DNA of 64,000 nt, from contig CALZBJ010000001.1 of assembly GCA_945619025.1 (NCBI GenBank), forward strand, positions 124,001-188,000, read 5' to 3'. The stretch comes from CALZBJ01 sp945619025 (GTDB taxonomy: Bacteria > Pseudomonadota > Gammaproteobacteria > Cardiobacteriales > Wohlfahrtiimonadaceae). The notes under the pieces are model-generated. The model had not been told where the DNA came from, did not search any database, and worked only from the letters and a program-made list of their open reading frames with translations. A program made the position numbers and the translations under genes. Shown in pieces: positions 45,154 through 53,399 of this stretch. The stretch's first letter is position 1. The number at the start of each line of letters is the position of its first letter.

Positions 45154-46467
45154 ATGACTTTCCTAAAAACGCCTCTCTCAAGCCTACTATTTCTGCTATT
45201 AACGCCTCTCTCTCAAACCGCTTTGGCCAACGAGGCCGCGGTAAATCCCGATGAAAACGCGCCGATCATCGCCTATTTTGCCGAAGATGGCACACCGAGC
45301 ACCGATCTAAATGAGGATAGTTACTACTATCGCCGTCTGCATGAGACCTTAAATGGTTGCTATTACGTGCAAGATTATTACGTGAAGAATGATCAAAAAC
45401 AGATCGATGCGGTCTGCATTCGCGATGAGATTGATCTTGCAAGCTGGAGCCCGAAAAGTTTGCAAGGAACCATGCGTTTTTATAACGACAAAGGCCAGAT
45501 CACAACGCAATACTTTGTGAATAATAGCAAGTCAAGCGGCACAATCTCCTCATGGAGCGATTCGGGACTGCTTGAATATGAAGCGCAATATGAAAATGGC
45601 GAGCCTCACGGTGAAGTCACCTTTTACAATGATGCGGGCGAGGTGAGCTCAGAGCTCTTCTTCATCAACGGAAATCGCTATCTCGGTGCATTTAATTCTC
45701 ATGGAATGCGCGTTCAAAGTGGCGATGACTTTCAATATTATCGCGTCTTGACCGACTCTGATGCAGACTCCTTTACCATTCAGGATTTCTATAAAGGAGG
45801 CATCAAACAGATCGACCCCATTCGCATCACCGATATTAATGATATCTACGCGTGGCAACTGACAAGCCCCGATGGTGCCCTTCGTTTTTATAATCAGGAA
45901 GGCATGCAAATTGGTGAGGAAAATTACGACAACGGCATTCTCAATGGTGCGATGAAAGCGTGGTATCCCTCCGGCCATTATGAGCTTGTAGGCTATTTCA
46001 AAGATGGCGAACAATCGGGCACTTGGAAAACCTGGTACGAAAGTGGCCAAATTGCCTTTCAAGAGCAGTATGAAGAAGGCGTCTACCACGGCACCATCAA
46101 ACATTGGGATGAAAATGGACAGCTCCGCACCCGCTTAATTTATGATGAGGGCGAACTGGTTGAAGAGACCCATTGGGATGAGCAAGGTTTACTACTGCCG
46201 GTCTATATCGGTGATTTTGACCCATCGAATGATACCTGCAGCACCAATCGTGAATGGATCAAGCTCGATGCTGATAATTCCGATCATGCGGATAATTCTA
46301 ATGACTCTGATAACGCATTAGAAAATGATGCGTCTACGGATGAATCTGCCCATACGCTTGAAGAGGTTCAATCGATGGATTCTGATGATTTCGATGAGTT
46401 TTTACAGCAATATGAAGAGCAAAATAAACCGCGTAACGGAGCATTTTGGAAACTGTGGCCGTTTTAA
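45154..46467 (+). CDS. secreted MORN-repeat (YwqK-like) protein with a duplicated module
   Basis: The 437-residue precursor has a signal peptide cleaved near ALA (residue 25). Two related modules follow. One starts at YYYRRLHETLNGCYYVQDYY (residue 57), the other at FQYYRVLTDSDADSFTIQDFY (residue 193). Each continues KQID..IRD/T..D...W and ends in RFYN.G-type MORN_2 repeats. About eight MORN_2-like units (WYESGQIAFQEQYEEG and similar) fill the rest. A low-complexity Asp/Asn/Ser stretch precedes a hydrophobic C-terminal FWKLWPF. No catalytic domain is visible. AAAGGAACGATC precedes the ATG. Its role is unknown. Confidence 0.75.
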   Translation: MTFLKTPLSSLLFLLLTPLSQTALANEAAVNPDENAPIIAYFAEDGTPSTDLNEDSYYYRRLHETLNGCYYVQDYYVKNDQKQIDAVCIRDEIDLASWSPKSLQGTMRFYNDKGQITTQYFVNNSKSSGTISSWSDSGLLEYEAQYENGEPHGEVTFYNDAGEVSSELFFINGNRYLGAFNSHGMRVQSGDDFQYYRVLTDSDADSFTIQDFYKGGIKQIDPIRITDINDIYAWQLTSPDGALRFYNQEGMQIGEENYDNGILNGAMKAWYPSGHYELVGYFKDGEQSGTWKTWYESGQIAFQEQYEEGVYHGTIKHWDENGQLRTRLIYDEGELVEETHWDEQGLLLPVYIGDFDPSNDTCSTNREWIKLDADNSDHADNSNDSDNALENDASTDESAHTLEEVQSMDSDDFDEFLQQYEEQNKPRNGAFWKLWPF

Positions 46468-46622
46468 ATAGAGACGTTCTTTATTTATATATGTCACGAA
46501 GATAAGTAATAGTACGAGTGCGGGAACGGAGATGATTGTTAATAAAATAACCATCAAACCGCCCGCCTTTTTTATGGATCAATGGTATTCAATCACTCTC
46601 TATTGAAGGATTCGCTTTTATC

Positions 46623-47273
46623 ATGGATATTTCGATTCTCGCGGGATTTATCTTAGCGGCCTCGCTCTATATCGTCTCTCCCGGCCCGATCGCGCTTTTT
46701 TCCATTAACACCGCCATCAATCACTCAAAACGTGGGCTCTTTTTTGCAATTTGCGGTACCACCACCGCCGCTCTTATTTGGATTGGATGCGCCGCCCTCC
46801 TCATCTCCGGCATTGGTTCTGTTAATCCCAATCTGCTCAATTATCTGGCGATTTTTGGGGCGATTTTTATGCTCGGATATGGCTATTCGCTCATTCACCC
46901 CTACATCATGCATCGGCGGAATCCTGATAAAAAGGAAACCGCTGAGATGGAAGCAGAATCAAGCGATACCACTTATCGCAGGCTCTTTCTTAAGGGCGTA
47001 ATTTTAGGGATGGCGAACCCCAAAGATTTAATCTTTTTCATGGCATTTTTCCCGCCCTTTTTAGCGAACCTCGGACTCTCCCATCTCCACGGCATGACCC
47101 TTTTAACCCTTATCTGGTGTGCGCTTGATTTTACCGTGCTCATCAGTTTAGGCCTGGGCGTGCGCCACCTCATTACCCCGAAAGTAGAAAAGGTGCTGAT
47201 CTTATTAAGTAGCGCCCTGTTCATCGGCGTTGGGCTCTACGCACTGATTAAAACCATTCTTGGTATGATTTAA
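46623..47273 (+). CDS. LysE/RhtB family exporter
   Basis: This 216-residue inner-membrane protein has six hydrophobic segments and the LysE signature start: SPGPIALFSINTAINHSKRGLFFAICGT (residues 19-46). The KGVILGMANPKDLIFFMAFFPPFL motif opens the second half. Such proteins export amino acids or their analogues; specificity cannot be told from sequence. GAAGGATTCGCTTTTATC precedes the ATG. The 155-base stretch before it holds no gene I can support. Confidence 0.88.
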   Translation: MDISILAGFILAASLYIVSPGPIALFSINTAINHSKRGLFFAICGTTTAALIWIGCAALLISGIGSVNPNLLNYLAIFGAIFMLGYGYSLIHPYIMHRRNPDKKETAEMEAESSDTTYRRLFLKGVILGMANPKDLIFFMAFFPPFLANLGLSHLHGMTLLTLIWCALDFTVLISLGLGVRHLITPKVEKVLILLSSALFIGVGLYALIKTILGMI

Positions 47274-47281
47274 TCTCCTGC

Positions 47282-47319
47282 AAAAAACTCCCCTATGCCG
47301 TTGATTGACCGCATAGGGG
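47282..47319 (-). terminator. Rho-independent terminator after mgtE
   Basis: CCCCTATGC (47290-47298) and GCATAGGGG (47311-47319) form a perfect stem. The minus-strand T tract (47287-47282) marks it as the mgtE terminator; it may also serve the convergent LysE gene weakly. Confidence 0.82.
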
Positions 47320-47341
47320 AAGCGTATAACTCGCTATTTGA

Positions 47342-48340
47342 TTACAGCGTTAAGAACATATTGGCGATACCGAAATAGATAAAGACGCCGACAATGTCAC
47401 AAATTGAGGTGATTAATGGGCCGCTCGCGGTGGCTGGGTCCATCTTGAATTTGCTAAAGATAAAGGGAAGCGACATGCCGATAATGCTGCCGATCATCAC
47501 CACAAATACCATGGTGATCGCAACGATTGTGGCAATCTCAATCCCGCCGCGCATAAAGCCCACAAGCGATACCGCAAAGGCCATACTAAAGCCTAAAAGC
47601 GCTGAAACGATCGACTCTTTACCCACCATTTTAAACCAGTCTTTAATCCGCACTTCCCCGAGTGCCATCGCACGAATCACTAGCGTTGCCGACTGTGCTC
47701 CCGCGTTTCCGCCACTATCGACGAGTAAAGGAAGGAAGAAAACGAGCGCCACATTATTTTCAATCAGCTCTTCATAGGTAGCGATTCCCGCCCCCGAAAA
47801 GACGTTCATAAAAACAAGTACTACAAGCCACGCAATCCGCTTACGGTAAAGCAGTCCAATCGTCGCATTTAAGAGATTGTGCCCGCTGACATCACTATTG
47901 ATCGACGCCATTTTATAGACATCTTCGGTCACCTCTTGCTCGATCACATCGAGGATTTGATCAACGTGGATCACCCCGATTAAGTGATCGGATTCATCGA
48001 CAACGGGAATCGTCACCAGCTCCGTTTTTTGGAAGAGTTTGGCTACTTTTTCCTGATCGATATCGGTCTCAAGTTTGCTCAGTTTTTTCTTCATCACGCG
48101 GAATAGTGGATCACGTCCATCGGCGGCTAACAGCTCACGAATCGCAATCACGCCCACTAAACGCTCGGCATTATCGAGCACATAGAGGTAGTGAATATCT
48201 TCACGCTGATAGAGATGCCCGCGAAGATAATCGATCGCGTCATTGACGTGACTATCCATCGGAAGCGTGACAAAGTTGGTGGTCATAAGAGATCCGGCTG
48301 TCTCTTTCCCAAATTTCATGTTTAAGTCTTGAATTACCAT
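47342..48340 (-). CDS. mgtE: MgtE-type Mg2+ transporter lacking the N-terminal domain
   Basis: MgtE is a channel-like importer of Mg2+ gated by its cytoplasmic domains. The 332-residue protein starts at the end of the usual N domain (FGKETAGSLMT). It has two CBS motifs (LYVLDNAERLVGVIAIRELL and IPVVDESDHLIGVIHVDQIL), the plug helix and five membrane helices with PLLVDSGGNAGAQSATLVIRAMALGEV. The pore Asp is in ITSICDIVGVFIYF. Full-length MgtE is about 120 residues longer. AGGAGTTAAGCCA fixes this start. It is controlled by the M-box upstream. Confidence 0.92.
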   Translation of the reverse strand: MVIQDLNMKFGKETAGSLMTTNFVTLPMDSHVNDAIDYLRGHLYQREDIHYLYVLDNAERLVGVIAIRELLAADGRDPLFRVMKKKLSKLETDIDQEKVAKLFQKTELVTIPVVDESDHLIGVIHVDQILDVIEQEVTEDVYKMASINSDVSGHNLLNATIGLLYRKRIAWLVVLVFMNVFSGAGIATYEELIENNVALVFFLPLLVDSGGNAGAQSATLVIRAMALGEVRIKDWFKMVGKESIVSALLGFSMAFAVSLVGFMRGGIEIATIVAITMVFVVMIGSIIGMSLPFIFSKFKMDPATASGPLITSICDIVGVFIYFGIANMFLTL

Positions 48341-48370
48341 TGGCTTAACTCCTATCTTTTTACTTTCATA

Positions 48371-48397
48371 AAAACGACAGTAACCATCGTTGCTGTC
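48371..48397 (-). terminator. second terminator-like hairpin in the mgtE leader
   Basis: Minus-strand GACAG-C-AAC and GTT-A-CTGTC pair around GATG (48397-48376), followed by GTTTTTATG. It ends about 30 bases before the mgtE start codon. It could be a back-up terminator or a translational control stem. Confidence 0.45.
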
Positions 48398-48495
48398 CTC
48401 GATATATTTTGTTAAACGTGGCGACGCGCGCAGGTGCCAACGCTGGTATCCATTTAAAAAGAGTCCATGGATGATCAGTCCACTTTTCGAAGACC

Positions 48496-48530
48496 AAAAA
48501 AAACACCCGTCCTAATGAGGAGGGTGCTTT
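48496..48530 (-). terminator. M-box expression-platform terminator
   Basis: Minus-strand CACCC-TCCT pairs with AGGA-C-GGGTG around CATT, followed by eight T (48503-48496). Its CTCCTC segment can instead pair with the GAGGAG that closes aptamer stem P1, the usual switch between termination and read-through. Confidence 0.85.
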
Positions 48531-48557
48531 TATCAGCACGCAAACGCGCACCGTGAT

Positions 48558-48718
48558 CTCTCCTCTTTCGTAAAGTTTTAGCACTATATGGCATGGGATA
48601 TTTCCCGGCTACATTAGATACTGCCTTAGCTCGACAGTTTCTGCTGACCCATTGGTGTCTCTCGACGTTTCTGGGCAGTAGCTTACCTCCATATAGGAGC
48701 CTCACCTAACGAGGATAG
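48558..48718 (-). promoter_or_regulatory. M-box (ykoK) magnesium riboswitch
   Basis: The minus strand reads through the conserved M-box core in order: GTTAGGTGAGGCTCCTATAT, CTGCCCAGAAACGTCGAGAG, CCAATGGGTCAGCAG and GCCATATAGTGCTAAAAC. TATCCTC at the 5' end pairs with GAGGAGA at the 3' end to form P1. M-box RNAs fold around several Mg2+ ions and cause termination when Mg2+ is plentiful. The next gene on this strand is mgtE, so the regulatory logic is consistent. Confidence 0.95.
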
Positions 48719-48794
48719 TTAACGCTTTGACCAAATTATTTTTCTGGTTGATTCCTTATGGAATTATGCGTTAACCCAAAATAACTAAGAATGA

Positions 48795-48822
48795 ATCATA
48801 CCCCCTTTATTTAACTTGTCAA
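48795..48822 (-). promoter_or_regulatory. mgtE/M-box promoter
   Basis: Minus-strand TTGACA (48822-48817), a 16-base spacer and TATGAT (48800-48795) lie about 75 bases upstream of the aptamer. The predicted start near 48788 gives a leader of roughly 450 nt before mgtE. Confidence 0.75.
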
Positions 48823-48951
48823 ACTCTTTCTTTACCTATCTCATAAATTCGTTAAATGTCTTTACGTTGGTTAATCCGTGATTTAACGCCCATTGTGCCT
48901 CGTTTGGCGTGATGGATCGATGCGCTTTTACCCTCGTTTTAGAAAAGGATC

Positions 48952-48960
48952 TGCTATAAT
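48952..48960 (+). promoter_or_regulatory. extended -10 promoter for the Na/Pi transporter
   Basis: TGCTATAAT (48952-48960), a perfect extended -10, is about 83 bases upstream of the GTG start. The -35 region is poor, which extended -10 promoters tolerate. Confidence 0.55.
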
Positions 48961-49042
48961 CAAAGATCTATTTTTCTTAAGCAAATGGTTGATTTGACCG
49001 ATCAACCCTTAAGTCTCTCTTAAGTTGTTAAAGGCTGTTAGT

Positions 49043-51103
49043 GTGAAAAAAAATAAAATACGCAATCTTCTATTTGGCCTCGTTGCAATTAGTCTGCTCT
49101 ACACCTTTAGAGGCAATCCTAGCTGGGTCGAACTCTGCTCAGGACTCGCCTTTTTCCTCTTTGGCATGCAGTGCATGAATGATGGGCTCCAGCAACTCGC
49201 CGGAAGTAAGCTCGAAAAAATTTTAGCAAGAAGCACCTCGACTAAACCAAAAGGGCTCTTTTTTGGGATGATTTCGACGATGATTTTACAATCGACCACC
49301 GTCGTATCACTCCTAACAATCGCCTTTATTAGTACCTCGCTCATCACCCTTGCCGGCGGATTTACCATTATGATGGGTGCCTATATCGGGGCAAGCAGTG
49401 GCGTGTGGCTCCTTGCACTTGCCGGTCAAGGCGTTGATTTAGCCCCCTTTGCCTATCCGATGATTGTGCTCGGCGTGCTCGCCTCTTTTAATGGGGATAA
49501 AAGTAAAGCGCTTGGGCGCGTCCTGCTCGGCATTGCCTTTATTTTGCTCGCGATTTCTCTGATGAAAAGCGGATTTTCCAACTTCACCAGCGAAGTGGAT
49601 TTCACCGAACATTCCCTTGATGGCATCTCAGGTGTGCTGATCTTTTTGGGCATCGGATTTTTAATCACTACCGTCCTACAATCGAGCCACGCCACCATTA
49701 TGCTGGTGTTAACGGCGCTTCATTTGGGGCAAGTGACCTTAGAAGAGAGCTTTATTTTAACCATCGGTGCCATTTGGGGAAGCTCAGTCACCACCGCAAT
49801 CGTCGGCTTTTTGGGCGGGAGCCGTGGCGGAAAACGCTTAACCTTAGCCCACGTTTTGTTTAACTTTGTCACCGGCAGTTTAGCGCTCATTCTCCTTAAA
49901 CCACTCACCTATCTGGTCTATCAAATTGGCGATGCGCTATCGCTTAATCCGCTTATTGAACTTGCCGTATTCCACACGATTTTTAACCTGCTTGGGGTCT
50001 CGATTTTCTGGGGATTGCAAGATAAATTGATCGCAAAATTGATGGTTTGGATCCCTGATGAGAAGAAACAGACGGCGCTTATTGCCGATGCAATGGAGAA
50101 AGAATCGGCAGCAGAGCCGAATGAAAAAGTGGCCACGTCGCGCTACTTAAATCCCAACGTACTCTCATCGCCTGCAACCGCTGTCGGTGCGATCTTCCAA
50201 GAGATTGAACACCTTGGGCAGATGAGCGTTGAGGTGATCTGTTTATCGCTTAATCTTCCCATTGAAGAGCTCGGCGCGGAAGAATTTAACGAGGGATTAA
50301 TCCGTAAAGGGATGGGCGATGCGCCCCTTGATGCCAATAAACTCTATCAACGCTACGTAAAAGGCATCTATAGCGAAATTCTCTCCTTTATGAGCCGCAT
50401 TCAATTTGACGATGAAGAGGAGAGCGCCTATTACCAAGAGCATCTGCTTAACTGCCAAATGATCGCGCTAAAGCTCGTTGACTCGGTGAAAAACAGTCAC
50501 CAATTGCAAGATAACTTCTCTCGCTATTCCGCTCTGTCTGAGTCGGATGTGCGAAACTTTTATCAGCAACTTAAAATCTATCTCTTTAAGAATATTCGCG
50601 AGATCTATCGTCTCTATCAAATTCTCGAAAAAGAGGGAATAACCGCTGAATTAAAGCATGAAAGCCTCGCCGAAATCGAGCGTTTGATTGAAAAGAGTAA
50701 ACAGTTTGAACGCGTCTTCCGCCGTGAAATTTTTATGGCGGTGCGCAAAGATGAGATCGATGGCTTTAGTACCAGTTCACTCATGAACGACCTCAATTAC
50801 AGTCGCCGCATTGTGAAAAGTCTCTACGATATTTTAGCCCTCGCTTTTGAGAGCCAATATCGCCCCTTTATTCATGATGAACCAGAGGAAATTGAGGACG
50901 ATGCAAGCGCTGTTTCGAATCTAAAAGAGACCCTTGATGAGGTCTTAAATGATGATGAGGCTAACGAGAACGCGCCGAGCAATTTAGCGCCCGTTGATAA
51001 CGCTGCCTCCATTGCGGAAAGCGATGATGCGGAAGATCCTGAAGAGCTCCCGCCCATTAAACTGATTAGCGATGAGGTGTGCCTTCCGGAGCAAAAAGCG
51101 TAG
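49043..51103 (+). CDS. Na/Pi cotransporter family protein with PhoU-like C-terminal domain
   Basis: The 686-residue protein has two Na/Pi-cotransport repeats with the QSTTVVSLLTIAFIS and QSSHATIMLVLTALH motifs (the family's Gln-Ser-Ser/Thr signatures). A PhoU-like helical domain follows from about residue 370. The end is very acidic, with Asp/Glu/Ala runs. It resembles the E. coli YjbB group of phosphate transporters. AAAGG is eight bases before the GTG start used here; the longer frame begins at TTG 49025. A convergent terminator follows. Confidence 0.9.
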   Translation: MKKNKIRNLLFGLVAISLLYTFRGNPSWVELCSGLAFFLFGMQCMNDGLQQLAGSKLEKILARSTSTKPKGLFFGMISTMILQSTTVVSLLTIAFISTSLITLAGGFTIMMGAYIGASSGVWLLALAGQGVDLAPFAYPMIVLGVLASFNGDKSKALGRVLLGIAFILLAISLMKSGFSNFTSEVDFTEHSLDGISGVLIFLGIGFLITTVLQSSHATIMLVLTALHLGQVTLEESFILTIGAIWGSSVTTAIVGFLGGSRGGKRLTLAHVLFNFVTGSLALILLKPLTYLVYQIGDALSLNPLIELAVFHTIFNLLGVSIFWGLQDKLIAKLMVWIPDEKKQTALIADAMEKESAAEPNEKVATSRYLNPNVLSSPATAVGAIFQEIEHLGQMSVEVICLSLNLPIEELGAEEFNEGLIRKGMGDAPLDANKLYQRYVKGIYSEILSFMSRIQFDDEEESAYYQEHLLNCQMIALKLVDSVKNSHQLQDNFSRYSALSESDVRNFYQQLKIYLFKNIREIYRLYQILEKEGITAELKHESLAEIERLIEKSKQFERVFRREIFMAVRKDEIDGFSTSSLMNDLNYSRRIVKSLYDILALAFESQYRPFIHDEPEEIEDDASAVSNLKETLDEVLNDDEANENAPSNLAPVDNAASIAESDDAEDPEELPPIKLISDEVCLPEQKA

Positions 51104-51156
51104 CGCTTTTTTGAAGGGCGATCCTCCAATCAAATTCACATTAATATAAACAACAT

Positions 51157-51205
51157 AAAAAAAAGCCCGAACACTCTGGAAACATCAGCGTTCGGGCTTT
51201 TCTCC
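51157..51205. terminator. bidirectional terminator between Na/Pi and DMT genes
   Basis: AAAAGCCCGAAC (51161-51172) pairs with GTTCGGGCTTTT (51190-51201). The A and T flanks make it usable from both convergent genes. Confidence 0.85.
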
Positions 51206-51271
51206 TCCATCCTCATGGATTCTTTTTTAAGCGTTTTTCGTATTTCTTGTTTTGTCTTTTATTACAGCCTG

Positions 51272-52195
51272 TTATTCTGCTTGATTCAATTCTGCTAAGA
51301 CCTTTTCACGGCTTTTAAAGCGAAATTCTTGGTTCATCTGCTGGGCAATCATAACGCCGACCAATGAAATTCCGCCCCCAATAATGTGATAACTTTCGAG
51401 TGTTTCGTGAAGGAAAATAATCGAAATAATCGCAGTGAAAAGCGGCGATAAATTCATAAAGAGCGAGGTTTTACTCGCGCCTAAACGCGCAACGCCTTGA
51501 AGCCATAAAAAAGGCGCAATGATCGATGCGGGAATACCGGCAAATAAAATAAGCGCCACGTTATCGCGGGTAATCGCCACATTTCCGGCAAACATAAAGA
51601 GCGGAATAAGGATAATAATCCCGAAAATCACCTGCCAATAGAGCGATTGCCAAGTCGAAATGGTGATCTTCCACTTCATCGTTAAAACCCCATAGAGCGC
51701 ATAGGCTGAAGAGGCTACGAGCATCATCAGCTCGCCCTTTCCGATTCCGATCTCTAAAAGAAGTTTCGGGTTGCCGCCACTAATCAGCCAGGTAATGCCG
51801 AAAAACGACAACAAACTCCCAATCACAAGCCCGATTGTGAGCGGTGTGCGTAAAATTACGAGGCTAAGTAAAATCGTTAACAGCGGCGTAAGCGAGAGGA
51901 AAATCCCGATCATGGTAGCCGAAATGGTGTGCGCTGCATAGTAGGCAAGGCATTGGTAGAGCGCCATTCCCAAAAATCCTAAAAAGGCGAGCTTTCCAAG
52001 AAGTGGTCGAATTTTGGCCCAATTAATAATGGTGCCGCGCAAACAAAACGGCGTTAAAATAATCCCCGCCAACACCCAGCGGTAAAACGAAATCGTTGCA
52101 GGCTCGATCACGCCGGCGGACAATTTATTCACCACAGCATTCATTGCCCAGATCATTACCGCGACGAGCGGATAGAGCATTGCAGTCAGTTTCAT
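51272..52195 (-). CDS. EamA/DMT-superfamily transporter
   Basis: This 307-residue protein has ten membrane segments and two EamA domains: SFYRWVLAGIILTPFCL opens the first, and SPLFTAIISIIFLHETLESYHIIGG closes the second. It is probably an exporter, substrate unknown. An AraC-type gene is transcribed divergently from the 154-base gap at 52196-52349, a layout often seen for a regulator and its target transporter. The C terminus is charged (FKSREKVLAELNQ). Confidence 0.88.
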   Translation of the reverse strand: MKLTAMLYPLVAVMIWAMNAVVNKLSAGVIEPATISFYRWVLAGIILTPFCLRGTIINWAKIRPLLGKLAFLGFLGMALYQCLAYYAAHTISATMIGIFLSLTPLLTILLSLVILRTPLTIGLVIGSLLSFFGITWLISGGNPKLLLEIGIGKGELMMLVASSAYALYGVLTMKWKITISTWQSLYWQVIFGIIILIPLFMFAGNVAITRDNVALILFAGIPASIIAPFLWLQGVARLGASKTSLFMNLSPLFTAIISIIFLHETLESYHIIGGGISLVGVMIAQQMNQEFRFKSREKVLAELNQAE

Positions 52196-52349
52196 TCATC
52201 TCTCCTGTGACAAAACGTCACGCTATAGTTCAATTTAAATGAGATCTTTTCTCATCAGTGTACTAGTATAGAGATGTCTTAAATAAATGATATACCTTAA
52301 AACGGACATTCTTCTTCACTAATCTGACATTTTAAGAGGGCTTTTTACA

Positions 52350-53138
52350 ATGGCGCACCAATTACCGATCGAATGGTTTGATATGAATCCCAACCATTTT
52401 ATGATGCTCGCCGATGAAAATATTAACGAGGCGAGTGAATATCTCCCTCACAATCACCCCTGGGGACAAATTATTTTTGTGAAATGCGGCGTTATTACCC
52501 TTGAGATTGAGGGCGAGCGTTTTATTGCGCCTCCGGGATTTGCCATCTGGATTCCGCCCCACTGTACCCACGCCTGTTACAATCACGAGCCGACACGATT
52601 TCGCTCCATTAACATTCACGAAGAGGAGACCTCCGCGCTAACGCAGAGCCCGTCTCTCTTAAAATTGAGTGAGATTGCCCGCGCGATTATTGATTATTTT
52701 TTTGAGAGCGATCGCCTGATTCCCGAATCTGGCACCGATAAACGCAAAGCCTACGTCTTAATTGATGAGCTGCATGATGCGATGATCGGCCACACCTATC
52801 TACCAAGCTCAGAGCATCGCCTATTAAAGCCGATTTTAACGGCGCTTGAGAAAGATCCTGCTAATCGGCGCACCTTAAAAGAGTGGGCCGAGAGCGTCTT
52901 TACCACCGAGCGTACCTTAACGCGCCACTTTCAAAAAGAGCTCGGTATGAGCTTTAATGAATGGTGTCAGCGCCTCCGGTTTATTCACGGCATTTCGCTC
53001 TTGGAACAGGGGAAAACCATCGAAGAGATCGCCTTTGATGTTGGTTACCGCTCCGCGTCAAGTTTTATCGCGATGTTTCAAACCATTGCCGGCACCACGC
53101 CCGATCGCTATCGTCAGCGTCATATGAGTCCGTTATAA
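52350..53138 (+). CDS. AraC-family transcriptional regulator
   Basis: The 262-residue protein has an N-terminal cupin-type sensor (LPHNHPWGQIIFVKCGVITLEI, then AIWIPPHCTHACYN). A C-terminal double helix-turn-helix contains KEWAESVFTTERTLTRHFQKELGMSFNEW and the AraC signature ...IEEIAFDVGYRSASSFIAMFQTIAGTTPDRYR. His and cupin placement suggests a small-molecule ligand, not identified. Its likely target is the divergent DMT transporter gene. GAGGGCTTTTTACA precedes the ATG. Confidence 0.92.
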   Translation: MAHQLPIEWFDMNPNHFMMLADENINEASEYLPHNHPWGQIIFVKCGVITLEIEGERFIAPPGFAIWIPPHCTHACYNHEPTRFRSINIHEEETSALTQSPSLLKLSEIARAIIDYFFESDRLIPESGTDKRKAYVLIDELHDAMIGHTYLPSSEHRLLKPILTALEKDPANRRTLKEWAESVFTTERTLTRHFQKELGMSFNEWCQRLRFIHGISLLEQGKTIEEIAFDVGYRSASSFIAMFQTIAGTTPDRYRQRHMSPL

Positions 53139-53156
53139 TATTCCCGAAAAATCGAA

Positions 53157-53396
53157 TTAATCTCGCCCCGATTTAAGCGGATGAATGAGCCGATCGGTGC
53201 CGTCAATTTTAAGCATTAGCGCCAATTTTAAGAGTCGCCCCAGCTCCCCTTTGGGAAAGCCGCCGCCCTTCCCCTCAAACCAGAGAAGATAGGCTTCCGG
53301 CAGATCAATCAAGCGCCTGCCCGCATATTTCCCAAAGGGCATGCGATCATTGGCTAACTTCACCAAATCCTCTTTTCCAAATAGCTCACCGCTCAT
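53157..53396 (-). CDS. DUF3820 family small protein
   Basis: This 79-residue protein has the DUF3820 signature MPFGKYAGRRLIDLPEAYLLWFEGKGGGFPKGELG. Pseudomonas members have been described as putative quorum-sensing-regulated virulence factors, but the biochemical role is not settled. It begins three bases after the DUF819 stop, with no ribosome-binding site of its own beyond that junction. Translation is probably coupled. Confidence 0.85.
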   Translation of the reverse strand: MSGELFGKEDLVKLANDRMPFGKYAGRRLIDLPEAYLLWFEGKGGGFPKGELGRLLKLALMLKIDGTDRLIHPLKSGRD

Positions 53397-53399
53397 CCA

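Noticed and set aside
48475..48705. 76- and 72-codon ORFs within the M-box region
   Set aside because: They run through the structured riboswitch and its terminator and have no protein features, so they are explained by the RNA.
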